A program made the position numbers and the translations under genes. The notes under the pieces were generated by a model. The model searched no databases. It had not been told where the DNA came from and saw only the letters and a list, made by a program, of their open reading frames with translations. A stretch of DNA of 64,000 nucleotides from Eopsaltria australis (Eukaryota > Chordata > Aves > Passeriformes > Petroicidae): the NCBI GenBank assembly GCA_034509425.1, contig JAVTVJ010000040.1, forward strand, positions 7,393,001 to 7,457,000, given 5' to 3'. The first letter of the stretch is position 1. Every line of letters starts with the position of its first letter. This document shows positions 37,908 through 52,900 of the stretch, one piece after another.

Positions 37908-40900
37908 CTGAGGGCAAAAAATGAGAACAAACCCGGGGGGACATAAATGTTACAGAGAAGGTAGACAGACCTATAATTAAAGATGTAATTTTGTAAAAGC
38001 ATTCTCCCATTCTTGGGCAAAGAGAGTTACTGATACAGAAATATACTTCCAATAAAGTATGTGACAACCTAAATTCTGAGAGACATTCAAAGAAGCAGAA
38101 AACCGAAAGTGCATCCATGCTGCAAAAACAGGGCAATAAACCACTGAAGCATGAAAGCAATGCAGTTAGTAAACATCACCAGTTTTGGCAGTATAAAATA
38201 CAGAATTTCAATGTATTTGCTCTTAAAGAGGAATAGCTTTCTTTAAAGCTGGATTACAAAAGTTTAAAAAGGAACCATGCTCTAGCTCAGACGAAAGACG
38301 TAAAAACGTTCAGTTGTACGAACTGTAACATCCCCCAAGACAGAGCCGTCTCTATGGTTAAAGCAAAGAACTAATAACAGATTGATTTTTAGTTTTATAA
38401 AAAAAAATTTTGATGACAGATCCCTGAAAAGACAGGTTTAAAATGCAGTACAGATCAGAGGAATCGTATATTCTGTACTTAAAGTAATGTTTAGACATGA
38501 AACCCAACGGTGTCAGGTTTATGCAGCAGAGACAGTGTAAGGCACAACTTTCATATTCTGTTGTAGAAAAAAGGTAATTTCCCCTTAAAAAGCTAGAAAA
38601 GAATACCTCTGGGATCTTGCCACTTAGGAAACTAATGATCTGTGGTACTGATCTTCCTGGTGCATGAAGCATGCAGTGAGTCGAAAACTGAAATAACAAT
38701 ACTGCTGTCAGGTGCAGAACAAGAGCTGGATCTTCTGTGACTTTGAGCTGTTCAATCAGAGCTTGTCTATGCTGAAACAGGACTTGCCTAAGGAACAAGA
38801 ATATATAAAACAAAAATAAGATTCTGTGATTCTATCATATAGTAGTTGATCACAATGCTAAAATTTATTTAACATTAATTTTAATTTTCTTCTCTAACTG
38901 ACCATTTATTTCTGTGAAATTCTTAAATATTATTTGAAAAAAAAAAAAAGCTATCACTGGCATAGCTCAGATTCTGAAAGATCCCTAGGGAATTTATACA
39001 CAATATTGCAGAAAGCAGTGAGCCAAGAAAACCAGCTAAATGTGAATTCTCCTCGCCTCCTTCTCCCATGGATTTAGACTCCATGCTTGACTTCCTGTTT
39101 TTCAGTAAAGCAGTTTGGAACGAAGGACTGCCTCTTACACATTCAGTGTGACTGCTCCCATACTAATCATCCAGCATCTGTGCAGCAATATAGCCACATT
39201 TCATAGAATAAATAAAATTAAGGTACCTTTCTTTCTTTTTGTCTCCTTTTTTCACCATAATACCACAAATATCCACTGCAGAATCAAGGCATGAAAGAAA
39301 ATCTTCTATACTCTATTAAAAAGAATATAGATATTTAATCTGTGTTAGCAGACTATAAAAAAGTTTAACTACTGTTCACAATTAATCACAGCAAAGATGA
39401 CTGCGAATACACTTAAAATAAACTATAGAAAAAAAGGAAGTAACATGTATTTAGTAGAAAATATCTTTGTTCATCTTACAACAGTTCATATACTTAAATA
39501 CTAACCCAAACTGTAATTCATTAGTCTTGGAAATGAAATTAAAAAATGAGTATGTGTTCTAGAATTAGTTACAGATGTATTTTTTATTAAGGAACACCTC
39601 AGTATGGCCTTTTGCATAAAATAATTAATAAATAACTCTCCTTGTGCCTACACAGCCATAATCCGAATGTCTGGGGTTTTATTTTTAATATCCATAATTT
39701 TACTAGTTAAGAAATACATGGGAGACCAAGCAGGAACTTTGGGAACAAAATACAAGAAACATCAACCACTTTACACTGGAGATTCTAGCTCAGTTTTCAC
39801 TCTTCTCACCTGCCCATGAAAGGCACACTGGATTCCATCTGGCAGCAAAGAGCCAAAGGAGACTATCAGTATCAAAATGTAAGATGACCTTTCTACCTCT
39901 GAAAATTCACAGGTATGAAAACACATTTTCTCTCACTGCCTTACACAAATTCAGAAGATTACTTTGCCTTTATCCTTCACAGCAGCAGTGGTTATGTACC
40001 ACACTATGAGTGTCAGCTATTTATTAGAATTGTATCAGCAGAACAGAAGATTTCAAGCTGATTCACTTTACCTTGCCATTCAGAGAAGTATGCAGTTTAG
40101 TTAAAGGACCTTTGGTATCCTCTGGCAGTTTACCTAAAATCTTGATTCTGCCCTGTATGGGACAAGAATAGAAATAATCTGTAATATTAATAATCTTTTT
40201 AGATGTAGGCATATTTCACCTGAAGCAATTACTGAACAAACATCCATGATCTACTTGAGACTGTTAGAAAGGAGCTGTTATTTCTGTACCTCATTTGTGA
40301 TTGTAGAGTAATTTTCTGTTGTCATCATTGATTCAGATGCCAAGAAGTTGAAAACCAGATTTGTAATGTCTGTACACAGAGTCTTCAACAGGTGTTTGGC
40401 AAGGTTAGTCTGAGTATCATCTGTTAAAAGAAATAAATGATTAAAGTAACCTAAGACAGTTATCTGATTCCCACAATGTTATCACAGCACTTTCTAAACT
40501 GTGCACTCCATCATCCATGAGTAGCATGAGAAAATTATCTGGATACGTGACACTAACATCCCTCCAAATGCTGTAACAATCTTCAGTGAAAAACGTGAGT
40601 TTTTAGCTCTCTAAGAACATTTTAATGCACTGCTAGTATTTCAAAGGTGCACCTGTACAAGCAGTAAACTAGTCCCTGTATAATCCTCCTGAACCACTGC
40701 TACTGATCAAGTCAAAAGCATGCAAAGGAAAATTCTGCAGGACAAGCAGTTAAACAGAAGAACAGCCATGTGACTTTAAGGCTGAAATACTGGAGTTTGA
40801 AAAAAAAAAAAGGCTACAGAATACAAAGAATAAAGGCTAATTGGAAATAATTCCATATATTCCAAAATACAGGAATATCAGGTTGTTTTGCTAGTGTTTT

Positions 40901-43900
40901 CTTCTTATTAGAAAATTTCCACAGGGAAAATTGTAGAAGAAAAATGAATACAGCAGAGAATCTTGGAGATCTCTACAGTATTTTCCTAATGCTAACTTTT
41001 CTGTCACACCTTACAGACTAAGCCCCTGCAAAAGAAATCTACAACTTTCTGACAGACTATCCTCAAGGAGCAGCTACTTTCAGCATCAAACCTATGAGAT
41101 TTAAACAGCAGCTTCTTAGAATCAGGTGGTATTCAATTCTTTCATTAGTGGCACAGCTGACAGAGTAAAGTGAGCTTACTAATATTTTCTGGTTTTTTTT
41201 CTTTTTTACCTGGACACTGAAAAATTGGAAGGAAAGACAAGAACACAGTTATCTTGACATAAGATATAACAAAATATGGATATGAAATAAAGAGAATGTA
41301 TTTCAGTAACTGTGCAAAGCAATGCACTTCAGCATAAGGGCAGTGTTTAGCATACTAAACAAATCTAAAGCTTTTTCTTTTTAGAATTTCCTTTTTAAAC
41401 TCTTGTTCCTGCCTGACCTTTGATGTAGATTCTGGAATAAATTTGCTCCCTTGAAGGAGCATATTCATTTTTGAATGTATGTATTTTGTACCTGTAAAAT
41501 GCTTTGTTCCCTTTTCAAATAACCGAATGTTGTTGTACAAGTTTGAGAATTCCTCCTGCAAGTCCTTCATAGCCTGTCTTCTGTTGGCTCCAGAGGAAGA
41601 TGTTGAGGACGTAAAAACAGAACGCACAACTTCCTGGTAAGTTTTTGTCAAAGGTCTTAAAACAGGAAAAAAGAAAGGAGAAACCATTGAGCAAAGTATG
41701 AAAGTGTACAAGGTTTTCCCAAATATATCAGCAATAGAGAAAACGACCTCATTGTGTAGTAAATGAGTGGGATGAATGACTGAATGCTACAGAATGGCAA
41801 GATAAACAAAAAGAAAATTATGAAAATCAGAAAAAAAAACCAACAAAGAGATTAAAGTACACTTAATGGCAGATGTTCTAATGTTATACTCTTAACAGCT
41901 CCTCAATGGGATCAAGGTGAAAGATAAAAGGATTTCCAGAAACAATGCTATTCACAAACTTTCAGGGGTCTCTGGACAAATTTCTAAAGATGCAGGTACT
42001 ATTGCACTCAAAGTTTATTCAAGCTTGGCTATCACAGTCTTATCATGTTCCTTTTGCTCTGAACATACATATTCATATCCTCTCTAGCACGGAACATCTT
42101 TTAAAAGAAGTTATTCATCTTTGCATAGTTCAGGTTGCTGACATAACTTACTACCCAGCTCTCATGGGTACCAGCAGAGAGACGGACGACAGGAAACATG
42201 AACATATACCAAAGCCTATCCAGAAGATGGGATTGGTGAAATCCCAGAATGGATCAGTGTAAGGGGTGGAAATACACCCATGAAGCTGAAAATGAGCTTG
42301 CAGGACCATGTACTGCTAAGCAGAAGCACATTTCTGTGTTAGCAGTTTTCTAATACATAAGACATGTGTGACATTGAGCTGTATGGAAAAAGAATATCAT
42401 GGTTCACTTCTACCAACAAAGCACTCTTTTCTAAGCAAGAAAACAGATTGAAGGGCAGATTCATCTGAAGTGAATCACAAATTTTCTAACTCCAGCTGAA
42501 TTATTGAAATTACCTTCTTAGATGTTCGGCAATTTCTGTAATAAGCTCTTCAGGGCAATCCTGCATGCGGGTCTTTAGAACATCCTCAATTTCCTCTTGT
42601 GACATGAAAGGGAACTCCGGCTTCTTATTCCTACCTGTAGTGGCCATGAAGAACACTCACTGAGAAAACATTCCACTTAGCATTGCTGCAATAACTCTCT
42701 GGCATGAGACTGGAAAGCCTCAAAGTACAAACACCACAGAATTATGCATTTTCAACAATGGAAAAAAAAAGGGATGATTATAGATGACAGTTGAATTTTA
42801 CACATATGAAAAACTGACAAATTTCTCTTTTGATCACTTAGAAGTTTCTGTAATAGACACGTAGTACATGAGAATATGCATTTTTGGTGACACTTTTTTT
42901 TCAGCTGCTTGGCCCATTCGTTTAGAAACCATAATGTCACCAAGACCAAATAGATTTTAAAGTGCCAAAACTGAACAGTGTTCCTACTTGAAGAATTTCA
43001 CAAGGTTGTTGTTTTTATTTTTTTAAATTCCATTTAGTAAGGGACACAACCATGTAACACAGTGTCCTAAACTTGAGGTTACAGTATAAAATCTGAAACA
43101 TGATAAATTAAACCAGACAAGGTGTTTCAGTAATAAAACCAACTTATATGCATACAATTTACTGCATCTGTATTTCGGTTTTGCACAAAACGTGAACATT
43201 TCCCAGGTAGAACTTTTACAGATAAGAATGAGATCAGAATGATGACAGAGAACCAGAAAAGGACATGTTCCAGATGCACCTTAAAACAGGCTTATTATGC
43301 ACATGAAGTAACTGAATGTTTGGAGATCAATGATGCTCCCTGTTGTGCCACAGTAGTAACAAACATCCCAGATTATTATAAACAAGTGAAAAGGGAGGTT
43401 AAATCAGGTTTTAAAAAGGATCTTATTTACATTTGAATGGTTTCATGTGAATTTACCTTGAGATTGCTGTTCAAGCTATTTATTATAATACAGCAATAAA
43501 AGCAGCAGTAAGGGCAAAACAGAAGGTCTACACCAAAACCCAAAAGTGACTGAACATTGTTTTACTCTGTAACTGAGCAGTCCTGAAAAATAATTCCATT
43601 TATATGTGAATTACAATACTCTGTGAGAGCAGTATCAAACAAAATTACTACACTGTACCTCACACTTCCAATATCATGTTTAAAAGTATTTTTGAATCAG
43701 TATTGAAAGTCTGGACACTACATATAAAATGGAAGCACACATTTCTGGTTCTCCATTGAGCACAAGAAAGAACATACTTCATTTGCAACCACTGTTTGCC
43801 CTAAATCTAACGATGTTGGCTTTTACTTAGCAAGCCATTCATGCTCCTTCTTGTAACGAAGTAGAGAAATAGGCACCAATAAAGAGCGATATTAAAACTA

Positions 43901-46900
43901 TCAAAATATTAGTTTTGACTGTATATTTTATCCCTATGAAGAAAAAACTCTCTGGTTGCTGTGATTTGTGATTTAGGCCATTCATTTATCACGCACTATG
44001 CAGCAGGTGTTACAAAATCAAGTGTAACATTCACCCTAAATCTAAGGCATTTCCTACATAAAATAAAAATATAAAATGCTATTATTTCTGTGACTTAAAC
44101 ATCTTTTTTAAAGACTAAGTGAACACCGTATGTCCATTCCATTTAAATAGCAACATCATATCCATTGATACAATTTTAACTACACAGTATTCTCATCTTC
44201 TTTACATCTTACCTGACCTTATCTAAACAGTGGGGGAAGAACAGGCATGTAGAAAATAAAGCAAGTAGTAAAACCATGTGGAATAGAAATGAATAGATAG
44301 TGCCTAAAATAAAATGACAAACCTGTGGCTGTCCCTTGTGATTCTTCGTCGCTGTCAGCATCCTTTCTTCCTTTCTTCTTGGTTTTCTTAACCTTTATCT
44401 CTCTGGCATTCCCACCGCCTCCTCCTCTCACGCTTCCACTGCCCTCTAGTGGGGAATTACTTGCTTAGTACACAGAAAAGTTGTAGTACTTAAAAAGTTT
44501 ACAATCCCATGGTAATTTATCTCTGCTACTTGCCAATGCTGGATTGAAAACCACAACCTGATTCTGAACATAACCTAGAACACATATTCCAGAATTTTAG
44601 GGCCATAAGTTTCATTCTTGGGAAAAAAAAAGCAACTGAGGCAAAGCTTTGTTTAAGCTAATGTCATTAATAAATACAAACACTGACATCAAATGCACAT
44701 ATAATTAAAAAAAACAGCAGTGTCTTTCTTCAACTGAAAACAGATGAGGTACCAGAGTCCATAATGCAATAAGGGATTTTCTGTCGGCTGACAATAGCAT
44801 CTTAGTAAGCATTTAGCATTTTTATTCAATGATGCTAAATAACTGAGCTTGTCAAAAATATTTTAGATAATGTAACTTCATTAATTTTCAGAGAAAGAAT
44901 GCTACACTGTAAGCAATTATCCAAAATATTCCTGGAAGCACATATTCAATTAACTAGTGCATTCAATATTTTTCGACTTTTCCTAGATGATTATAGAGCA
45001 ATGGGATGTTCCAGTTCTGACACACATAACACATTACTTTGTTCAGATGTCCTGCAATTAATGTATGCAACTGCAGACACAATTTCAATTTGCTATTCAG
45101 TTCCTCTCCACAAGGCAAGCTGTTCTGCTCTTTGTTCCCTTTCTTGCAGCCTCTTCTGTCATTTTTTCACTTGAAAGAAATTTAAACTCCATGGTGCCAT
45201 ACATACACTAGGCCTTGAGAAAGTAGGTGTTTTTTAAATTTAAATATGGTCCAAGATTTCAGTAACTACATTATGTAACCATTATTGTTTAGAAAAAGAA
45301 ATACACAGACAAGATGCTACTGCTTATAAAGCTAACTGCATCTGTTACATGCCATAAATTGATTTTAAGCATCAATTTGCAGGAACAGCAAAAAAGATTT
45401 GTGTTTTTCACAAGCTTATTTGAAATGTGACTGCATTACAGTAATTACATTACATAAAACTGTTATGTTGGGGTGTTTTTAGGTAATGCACATAACAGTC
45501 CATAATAAAACATGACAGGGTAGTGCTTACTGATGTAGCAGCATGCTACCTGTGGGTATGAATTTGTCTAGATAGGTAGTACAGGCTCAGTAGAGTCTCA
45601 GTCCTCAGAGGGCTGAAAACCGAAGTCATTCTATTATGACAGTTCAATTAAAGTTCAAGCTTCTCTACCTTAGCTATGGCCTAGAAAAATCTGCCATCTT
45701 TTGTGGCAAGAATAAATTTAATTTCCATGTCCACTCGGGCCTACTCATGCTTTTTTTTTAAGAACAGAATGTTCTATTTTGCAGATGAGTATATTCAATC
45801 AAGCCAGATGCATCAGTGCTCTAAACCTCTTACTTTTAGTAGCACAGTCACACTCGGCAAATGAGTTCAACATAGATTGTTCAGCTCTGTTGTAGCAACA
45901 CAAGAGCCATGCAAAGTTTTTTGGGAGTCAAGAGTCTTCAGACTGAATACTGTTTTAAAAATCAGAAAGATTTCAAAGGGTTAAACCCACACATTTTTAT
46001 TCTTCCTCCAACTGAAATCTATTCCAAACAGTCACCACATGGAGTAAAGTTTGGGACTAATTTAATCCAGAATATACCTCAAAGCAAACTGTCTTAATCT
46101 CCAAGTAACTGTTACACATACAAACAACGGAAAATTCTATGGCATGGTTTTCTCAGAAAAGGTGTCAAGTATTCTTCAATAAAACCCACAAAAACTTATT
46201 CTCAATTTAGACAAAGTTATTTTGGAATTAACATCTCAAGACTAATCATAGGAAATATATTAATTTTCCTGAATCCCTGAAAATTGAAGACTAAAATTGT
46301 ATCTATACTGTGTAATAAAACATGGCACAGAGACCCCTGAGCTAACACTGATTTTATTCAGTCTTGTGTGATCACACAGTATAAAAAAATAAATGAACAC
46401 AGGATTTCTTGATTCTAAAAACAGTTGCCTGGTGTTGAACTAACTCAAGAGACCTTTATAGTTCTTCCTCTGAAATTAGTTCTCATGGGCATAGCTGAGA
46501 TGTATCCACACCCACAATATAACAGTAAGTGGTTGGATTATTTCTTAAGTATGTTCAGCAATGGATTGGAAGAATTTAATGGACTACAAAACATACTAAC
46601 TTTATATTTGAGTATTTTTGAGATAAAACAAGTTTGTTTTGCTTTTTTTGCATAAGATGAATATTGATGTTTTACCTGTTGCTTTCTTTCTTCTTTCATC
46701 CTTTTTGTCTTTTTTATTAGCATATGAGTTCTCTAAAGAAGAAGCCTGTTTTAAATCTTCTTCAGTGATTAAATTAACAGGGTTGTTTTTAATTTCCTAA
46801 AATGAAGAACATGCACTTCATAGCAAAAACATACACACATAGAAATGGAAGAAACATACAGAAACATCTAAGAAGAAACATTTAAGCCATTTGGTCGTTT

Positions 46901-49900
46901 TCAAGTACACTAATCTAACACAATGTTTTCCAAGTGCAACATATGAGACTGGGCTTCCTGAGTGCACCAGAATATACATTTATTACACCCACTAAATATA
47001 GAAACCTGTTGTTCATTTGTTTTGCTTCTTCTCTAGTTGTATTTCATATCAGACGTACAGAAATAGTAACAGTGACTACAGAGTCCCATGAGTTTTACTC
47101 CAACACTCAACGTGCCCTGCATCTTGACCAACAAAAAACCTACTGTACCTTTTCAGCTTTCTGTTGCATCAGATCGGAAAAGAGGTCAGCACAGCTGCTT
47201 AGAAATTTCTCACTGACTGCAATGGTGTCATTGAAGACTAAACCTGAAGAGCTTTTGTTCAAAGATCTCATCACTTGCTGGAGTAAAATCCCAACATCTT
47301 CTACTGACAATGAGCTGGGTAGAAGAGTCTAGGGTACAAAAACATTAAAATACAATAGCCTTGTAAGTGGATAAACAGAACAGACACAGGCATTTGACAT
47401 CTGCTAACTATTCAGAAAACACAGCACTTTTCAGATTAAGCTAGTAATTTAAGAGTACATACTATTTTAAATCTTGCAACATGGCAAATCCACATTGCTC
47501 TAGAAATATGTGTTACCTCTGGGCAAATGCATGGCAACTTCTTCAAAATGAAGCTCAACAGATACAGAGCAACACCAAACACAGAACAACAGGATGCCTT
47601 AAGAGCAACAAAGGAGTGCTGTAAGGCCTAAAATTAGGACTTAGCTAGGACAAAGTGGCTAAGATCCCTCTGCTCACCAAAAGTGTCATAAGCACTTAGT
47701 TTAGACATTTTCCCCCTGCCAAAAAAAAAAGCCCGTAAGAAATATATTGCTGTCTAGCAGAGTACTTTTGCACTAGTTTTGAAATGAAGGTTGGTCTTAC
47801 ATATCTATGAATTGAATGCCAAAATGTCCTTCCTCTGTTTTTGTTCTGATCAAATCAAATGCCAATAATGCCCTTTTACTTGTCATTTTATTTAAACTGA
47901 ACTTTCTTCTTCAACAACGTGGAATTTCATCATATATACGTGTAGTTTCAATAAAGCATAATTTGACACAAAAATAAGAAAAAAGAAATAAAACCAACAA
48001 CAACAACAACTGAAAGGATTGCTTACTGCTACATCTATCCAGTTTCCAGAGCTGATGGCTTCCTCCACAGAGGCTTCAACTTGATCCACAATTCCTTGAC
48101 CAACACAAGCTGCTCTCAGAAACAAGAGCTGTGCGGACTTGTATCTTTTTTTAATGTAGCCTGCTGGGTCAGGGATGCCAAGTCTATACAGTGCATCAAA
48201 TTCTATAAAATAGTTAGATGTCTGTTAAAATTTAGTTCCTTCATACATATACAAGAGCTTAAGTGATGACTTTATTTTAAAAGCAGGAAATGAAATTACA
48301 TATAGTTTTTATACAAGTAAATGCAGCCTTAAGCTAATGCTGACCTAAAACTTAGTTCAGTACAAGCTACATCTAAATATTGTTAATAAAAGTATGCAGA
48401 TTAAATCATGACTTTGGTCTGAGTTTAGAAAATTGTTTTTTTTTTAATTCTTATACCATTAAGTTTACATTTGCAGTAGCATCTTTCCAAAGTATTCTAA
48501 TATAGCACGAACAATATTTAAATACTACAGTGTCCAAGTGTTTTGTTTTCAACTATTTAGGAGTTTATACTTATGATGTGTGGAAAACACTCAAAGACTG
48601 ACAGACACTCCATCAGTCAAGCAGTATTACAGAAACTCTTAATACTATCATTGTAAGTTATGGTGAACCTTTCCATCTGCAAGAATAACTGCTACTTCGG
48701 GCCTGACCCTTTAGGACCAAAAAGGTACATTCTTCTCTTTATTCAGATCTACATTTTCCCACAGCTTGTGGCATTTTAAAATGCCATCATCGAGCATCAC
48801 TCAGCTTGAAATTAGATAGAATTGTCTGGATTCAAATCAGGACACTAGTGCTACTCACTCCAGTTCCACAAATATTATTTTGGGAAAAAATTCTTCCTGA
48901 GCACTGCACGTTTGGACTATTAGCATCCAAAGTTTGATTGTAATTGGGACACCTGGCCTGAAACTCCAGCCAGGATGATCTGAAAAGTCTACAATGAGCA
49001 GGCTAATAAATATCTTCAGAGCAGCAATAAAAGTAGCATTTGTAATTCTGTTTGTGAGAAATAGTTACTGTTTAGCAGTACAGTTCCCTCTGTTGAGATA
49101 CAGCTCATTGTGATAAAGTAACACACATCATTATGAGCAAGATGGTCTTTTAGCAAAGGAGTATCAGCCACTGTATTGATTTCCACTTATCGTTGTGAGG
49201 CTTCACTCTAAGCACTAGCAATATTAAGGTAAGACCAATTACCTAAACTAGTTTTAGCGAGCCATTTTACCTGTAAGAATATAGATTAATTACCTAAATA
49301 ACCATTCTGCTTGAAAAAGGAATCCACCCAGTTGTTCTGTGTTCTGGAATAGATGTCTGGAACAAACACAGCCTTATCCTGTCTCCCACCAACCACGGTG
49401 CCTTTTAGACGACCAGCATTAACAAGTTCTTCTAGCAAAGCTACAAGAGGAAAATAAACGAAGAGACATTTCCTAAGTGAGTATATCCATTAATCAAAAG
49501 AGAGTAATTATTTTGCCTGGTTTGTTTCTTCTTTCTTTCCACCAATTAGTTTGTGCTTGTTCTAGTGAAACATTGCTGAGCTCTATCAATTATTTTTAAC
49601 ACTTATGAGAATTTCTTCACAAAAGCTCTGGAAATCAAAGTTTTCAAAGAGTGAGCCACAATGGCAGGATCAAAACGTTATTCAACATAGACCTGGGTAG
49701 TTTTAACTTTTAATTTAAAAAATACAGACATAGAAGAATCTTTCTCTGGCCAGAAGAGTAAAATATACTAGCATTTTATTAATAATGTCCTCTTTGAATT
49801 CACTGCTTGCATGTTAACCAAGATGGAAAAAGGAGAGATCTGAACACACTAAAATAACATGAAAAGTCATTACCTAAACTACATAACACAGCTGCCAATA

Positions 49901-52900
49901 ATAACCTCTCGAGAATGTACCAATACTGCTGACAAAGAACATATTGGTAACTGGTAGTACCAAAGCGCTTAGCACTTCTTGATGCTAAGTAAGATTTTAA
50001 AAATCCATTAAAGTTGCATAGGAATATCTGATTTGCCTCCTATGTTCTGCTTCTGCCTTTTTGTAATACAAGAGATACATTTAAATAAATCAATGACATC
50101 AACTGCCAATTGCTAATTTCCAGACCTTTGCCAGATAACTTCTTTTTTTACACTCAGTTTATGTTCATTTCTATTTCATTAAAAGACAGGTTTTACTCTG
50201 GAACAAAACATTAAATGGTATCACATGGCAAGGTTTCTTCCTCATTAGATATGAGCAGCAGTCAACACTACAACATGCTTAGTAAAACACACAGAGGTTT
50301 AGATCACTCATGCAGGAAAGTTTACCTGAAAACCCAGTTCCAGAAGAAATAGTGCATATTACATCATGATAGATTTTGTCAGATATGCCCATAGTGTAGA
50401 TGAGCCTCTATAAGCTAGCAGCTACTGAACACAACTGCCACTAGCAAAGCTGAACAATACTTACACTGAAAAAATGCAGAAGAAACAGAAACTGATTTAA
50501 ACAAGATACAGCTTTATGTAATTTAAGACAAGAGCCAGAAATCATGTTCTGCCACGGTTCAGTTACATCGAGTAAAATGGAACTTATAAGACCAATTCTG
50601 GAAATAAAATTAGTTTTTTATACTTCATAATATTTTAGTTGCCCCAGAAAATAGAGTCAATGTGCCTATTCCACTTAAGCAATTGCTGGAAAATACAGAT
50701 TGGTTCTCTGTTTGCAATTTCAGCTTCTTTCTGTTCAAAGTTTTTCGGAAAAAGAATTAGATTTTCCTAGAGCTCCATAAAATTGGTTGAGAAATCTACT
50801 AATGAACTGGAGTCTTTATGGAAAGAAGATGTCAGAAGAAAAGAAATGAAATGAAGATCCCAACTAAATTCTGTATTTGATCAAGTGGCAATTCCAAAAC
50901 TCTAGGGCAGAGGAGGTGCTCTCAGAGATTCCACAGACCATTGCTACAATTATGTCTAGACAGTATTTTGTTTTAAAAACAACAGGTGCCCTGTAGAACT
51001 ACCATAAATTTACATTTATATTTAAAGGTGATCAAGTAGTTTGTAGTGTCCTATTAGGTCTCTGTCAAAGTCTGGCAAAGACAAAAAGTGTCCCTTTATG
51101 TCTGTCCTACACCAGTAGCACAATTCTCAGAAATGAATAACATCTGTGATTTCATTATGCTTTGTACTTAGTGTTTCAACCTAAAGAGTTTCTCATTTCT
51201 AAAACTACTTTTTATCATAACTTTATGTGAGCTGAAGATGAACAGTAGTGCATCTATGTGAGAGAACCAAAGAATAATGTTTATGCTGTCTAAACCCAAG
51301 AGTTGATTAAATAATTAGCTGTTTGTCAATAATACAAATATTACACTGAACTTACTTTTTTATTCTGAAAGAGACAGCAGACTGACAAAGATTACTTCTA
51401 AACACATTGCTAACAGTGACAAAGATAAAAAGCTAAAAAGTACCATCATTGAAAGGTATTTTTCAAGTTTCCCACATTTGTGAAATTGAAATGCTGTCTC
51501 AGTAAATGGACACAAAGTCTGGCAGAGAATAAAAAGAAAAAAAGCTCTTTGAAACTTAAGAAACTGCAGAGGTAATGAAAGACAGTAAGAAAAACTAAAG
51601 AAAAATATGAACAAACTCACTAAAAAAACCCCATGAAAGTACTAGAAAAATATTGAGATGACCACTGGCGTCAAGATACACCAGAACAATTCCCATTCAC
51701 ACTGTACACGATCAAAGCATGATGATGTACTTGAAGGACTTATCTGAAATAGACTGTAACCAAATACTGAAATTTGCTGGGCATTGAGAAATTATTATAA
51801 TGCAATTTCACAGATTTTCCCTTTGATCTATGAAAACCTGGATGGCACTTCAAAAAAAAAGTGGAAATTTTAAATTGATTATGTGAAAGCAGAGTGTTTA
51901 TGTGATTTTAAGTGCTAGGATTTTAATTTTTAATGAATAAGCTTGTGGCAGAGAACAAGAGGATAAGCAGAGAGATCATACAGTGGAGCTGAAGTGAGCA
52001 ATGCCCTGAAGGCAAAAATACCCAATCAGGAGAAGCATTAAGGTTCATGAGAAGAAATAGAAAACCATTAAAGGACTCTAAAAGACCAACAGCACTTGGT
52101 CAGCCAGTATAGAAGACTAATGATGCTTGAAGCAGCATTTTTGAGAGAAAGGAGAAGGCACACAGAGTGATAAACAAGTAGTGCCTAAAGATTTCAGCAG
52201 CTGAATAGGGAATCTTTACGCATTTCTATTTAGCAAAGGAGCTGCAGAAAATAAAAGCGAACAGTTTAAGGATATGTTTTATCTCTCAGCATATAAAGTC
52301 ATTTAACTAAGAGTACAACAAAAGCTTAGCCTCCATTATCACAGAAAAAAGTCAGTAAATAAAATCCTGAGCAGTTAATGCCATTTGGCTACATAAAATC
52401 TGTCCCTGTTTGTGTGCTTCACTGATAAAACTGCCAGTGGCTAAGGGCAAACAATGAAAAAGATGACTAAATAAGTACTGTACTTCTTGCTTCATTCTGC
52501 CCCCAGGGGCATCTCGTCAACAAATATTTTCATTCATTTGGAAACAGAGAACATTAATATTTTCTACACTAAAGAGGAACACATTGTTCTGCATTTCAGA
52601 ATTAAGGCTACATACTAAAAATCTTCTTTGAAAGCATAATTTTAGCAATGAAGAATAGATTTCCTAACAAACACACAAAATATTCTGAATGAAACTCACA
52701 GTAAAGTAAATGTTCTTGAAATCCATACCGAGTGATCAAGTTACTTACAGGTGTAGGCCTTGGGAAAAAAAGAAAAACAAAACAATGTGAATTAATGACA
52801 TGAAACTGACGTGGAGAATCCAGAAATAAGAGAGGTTACTATAGATGAACAGAACTACTTAGTCTCTTAGCCTCAGGGTACTTGAATTACTTGAACTAAT

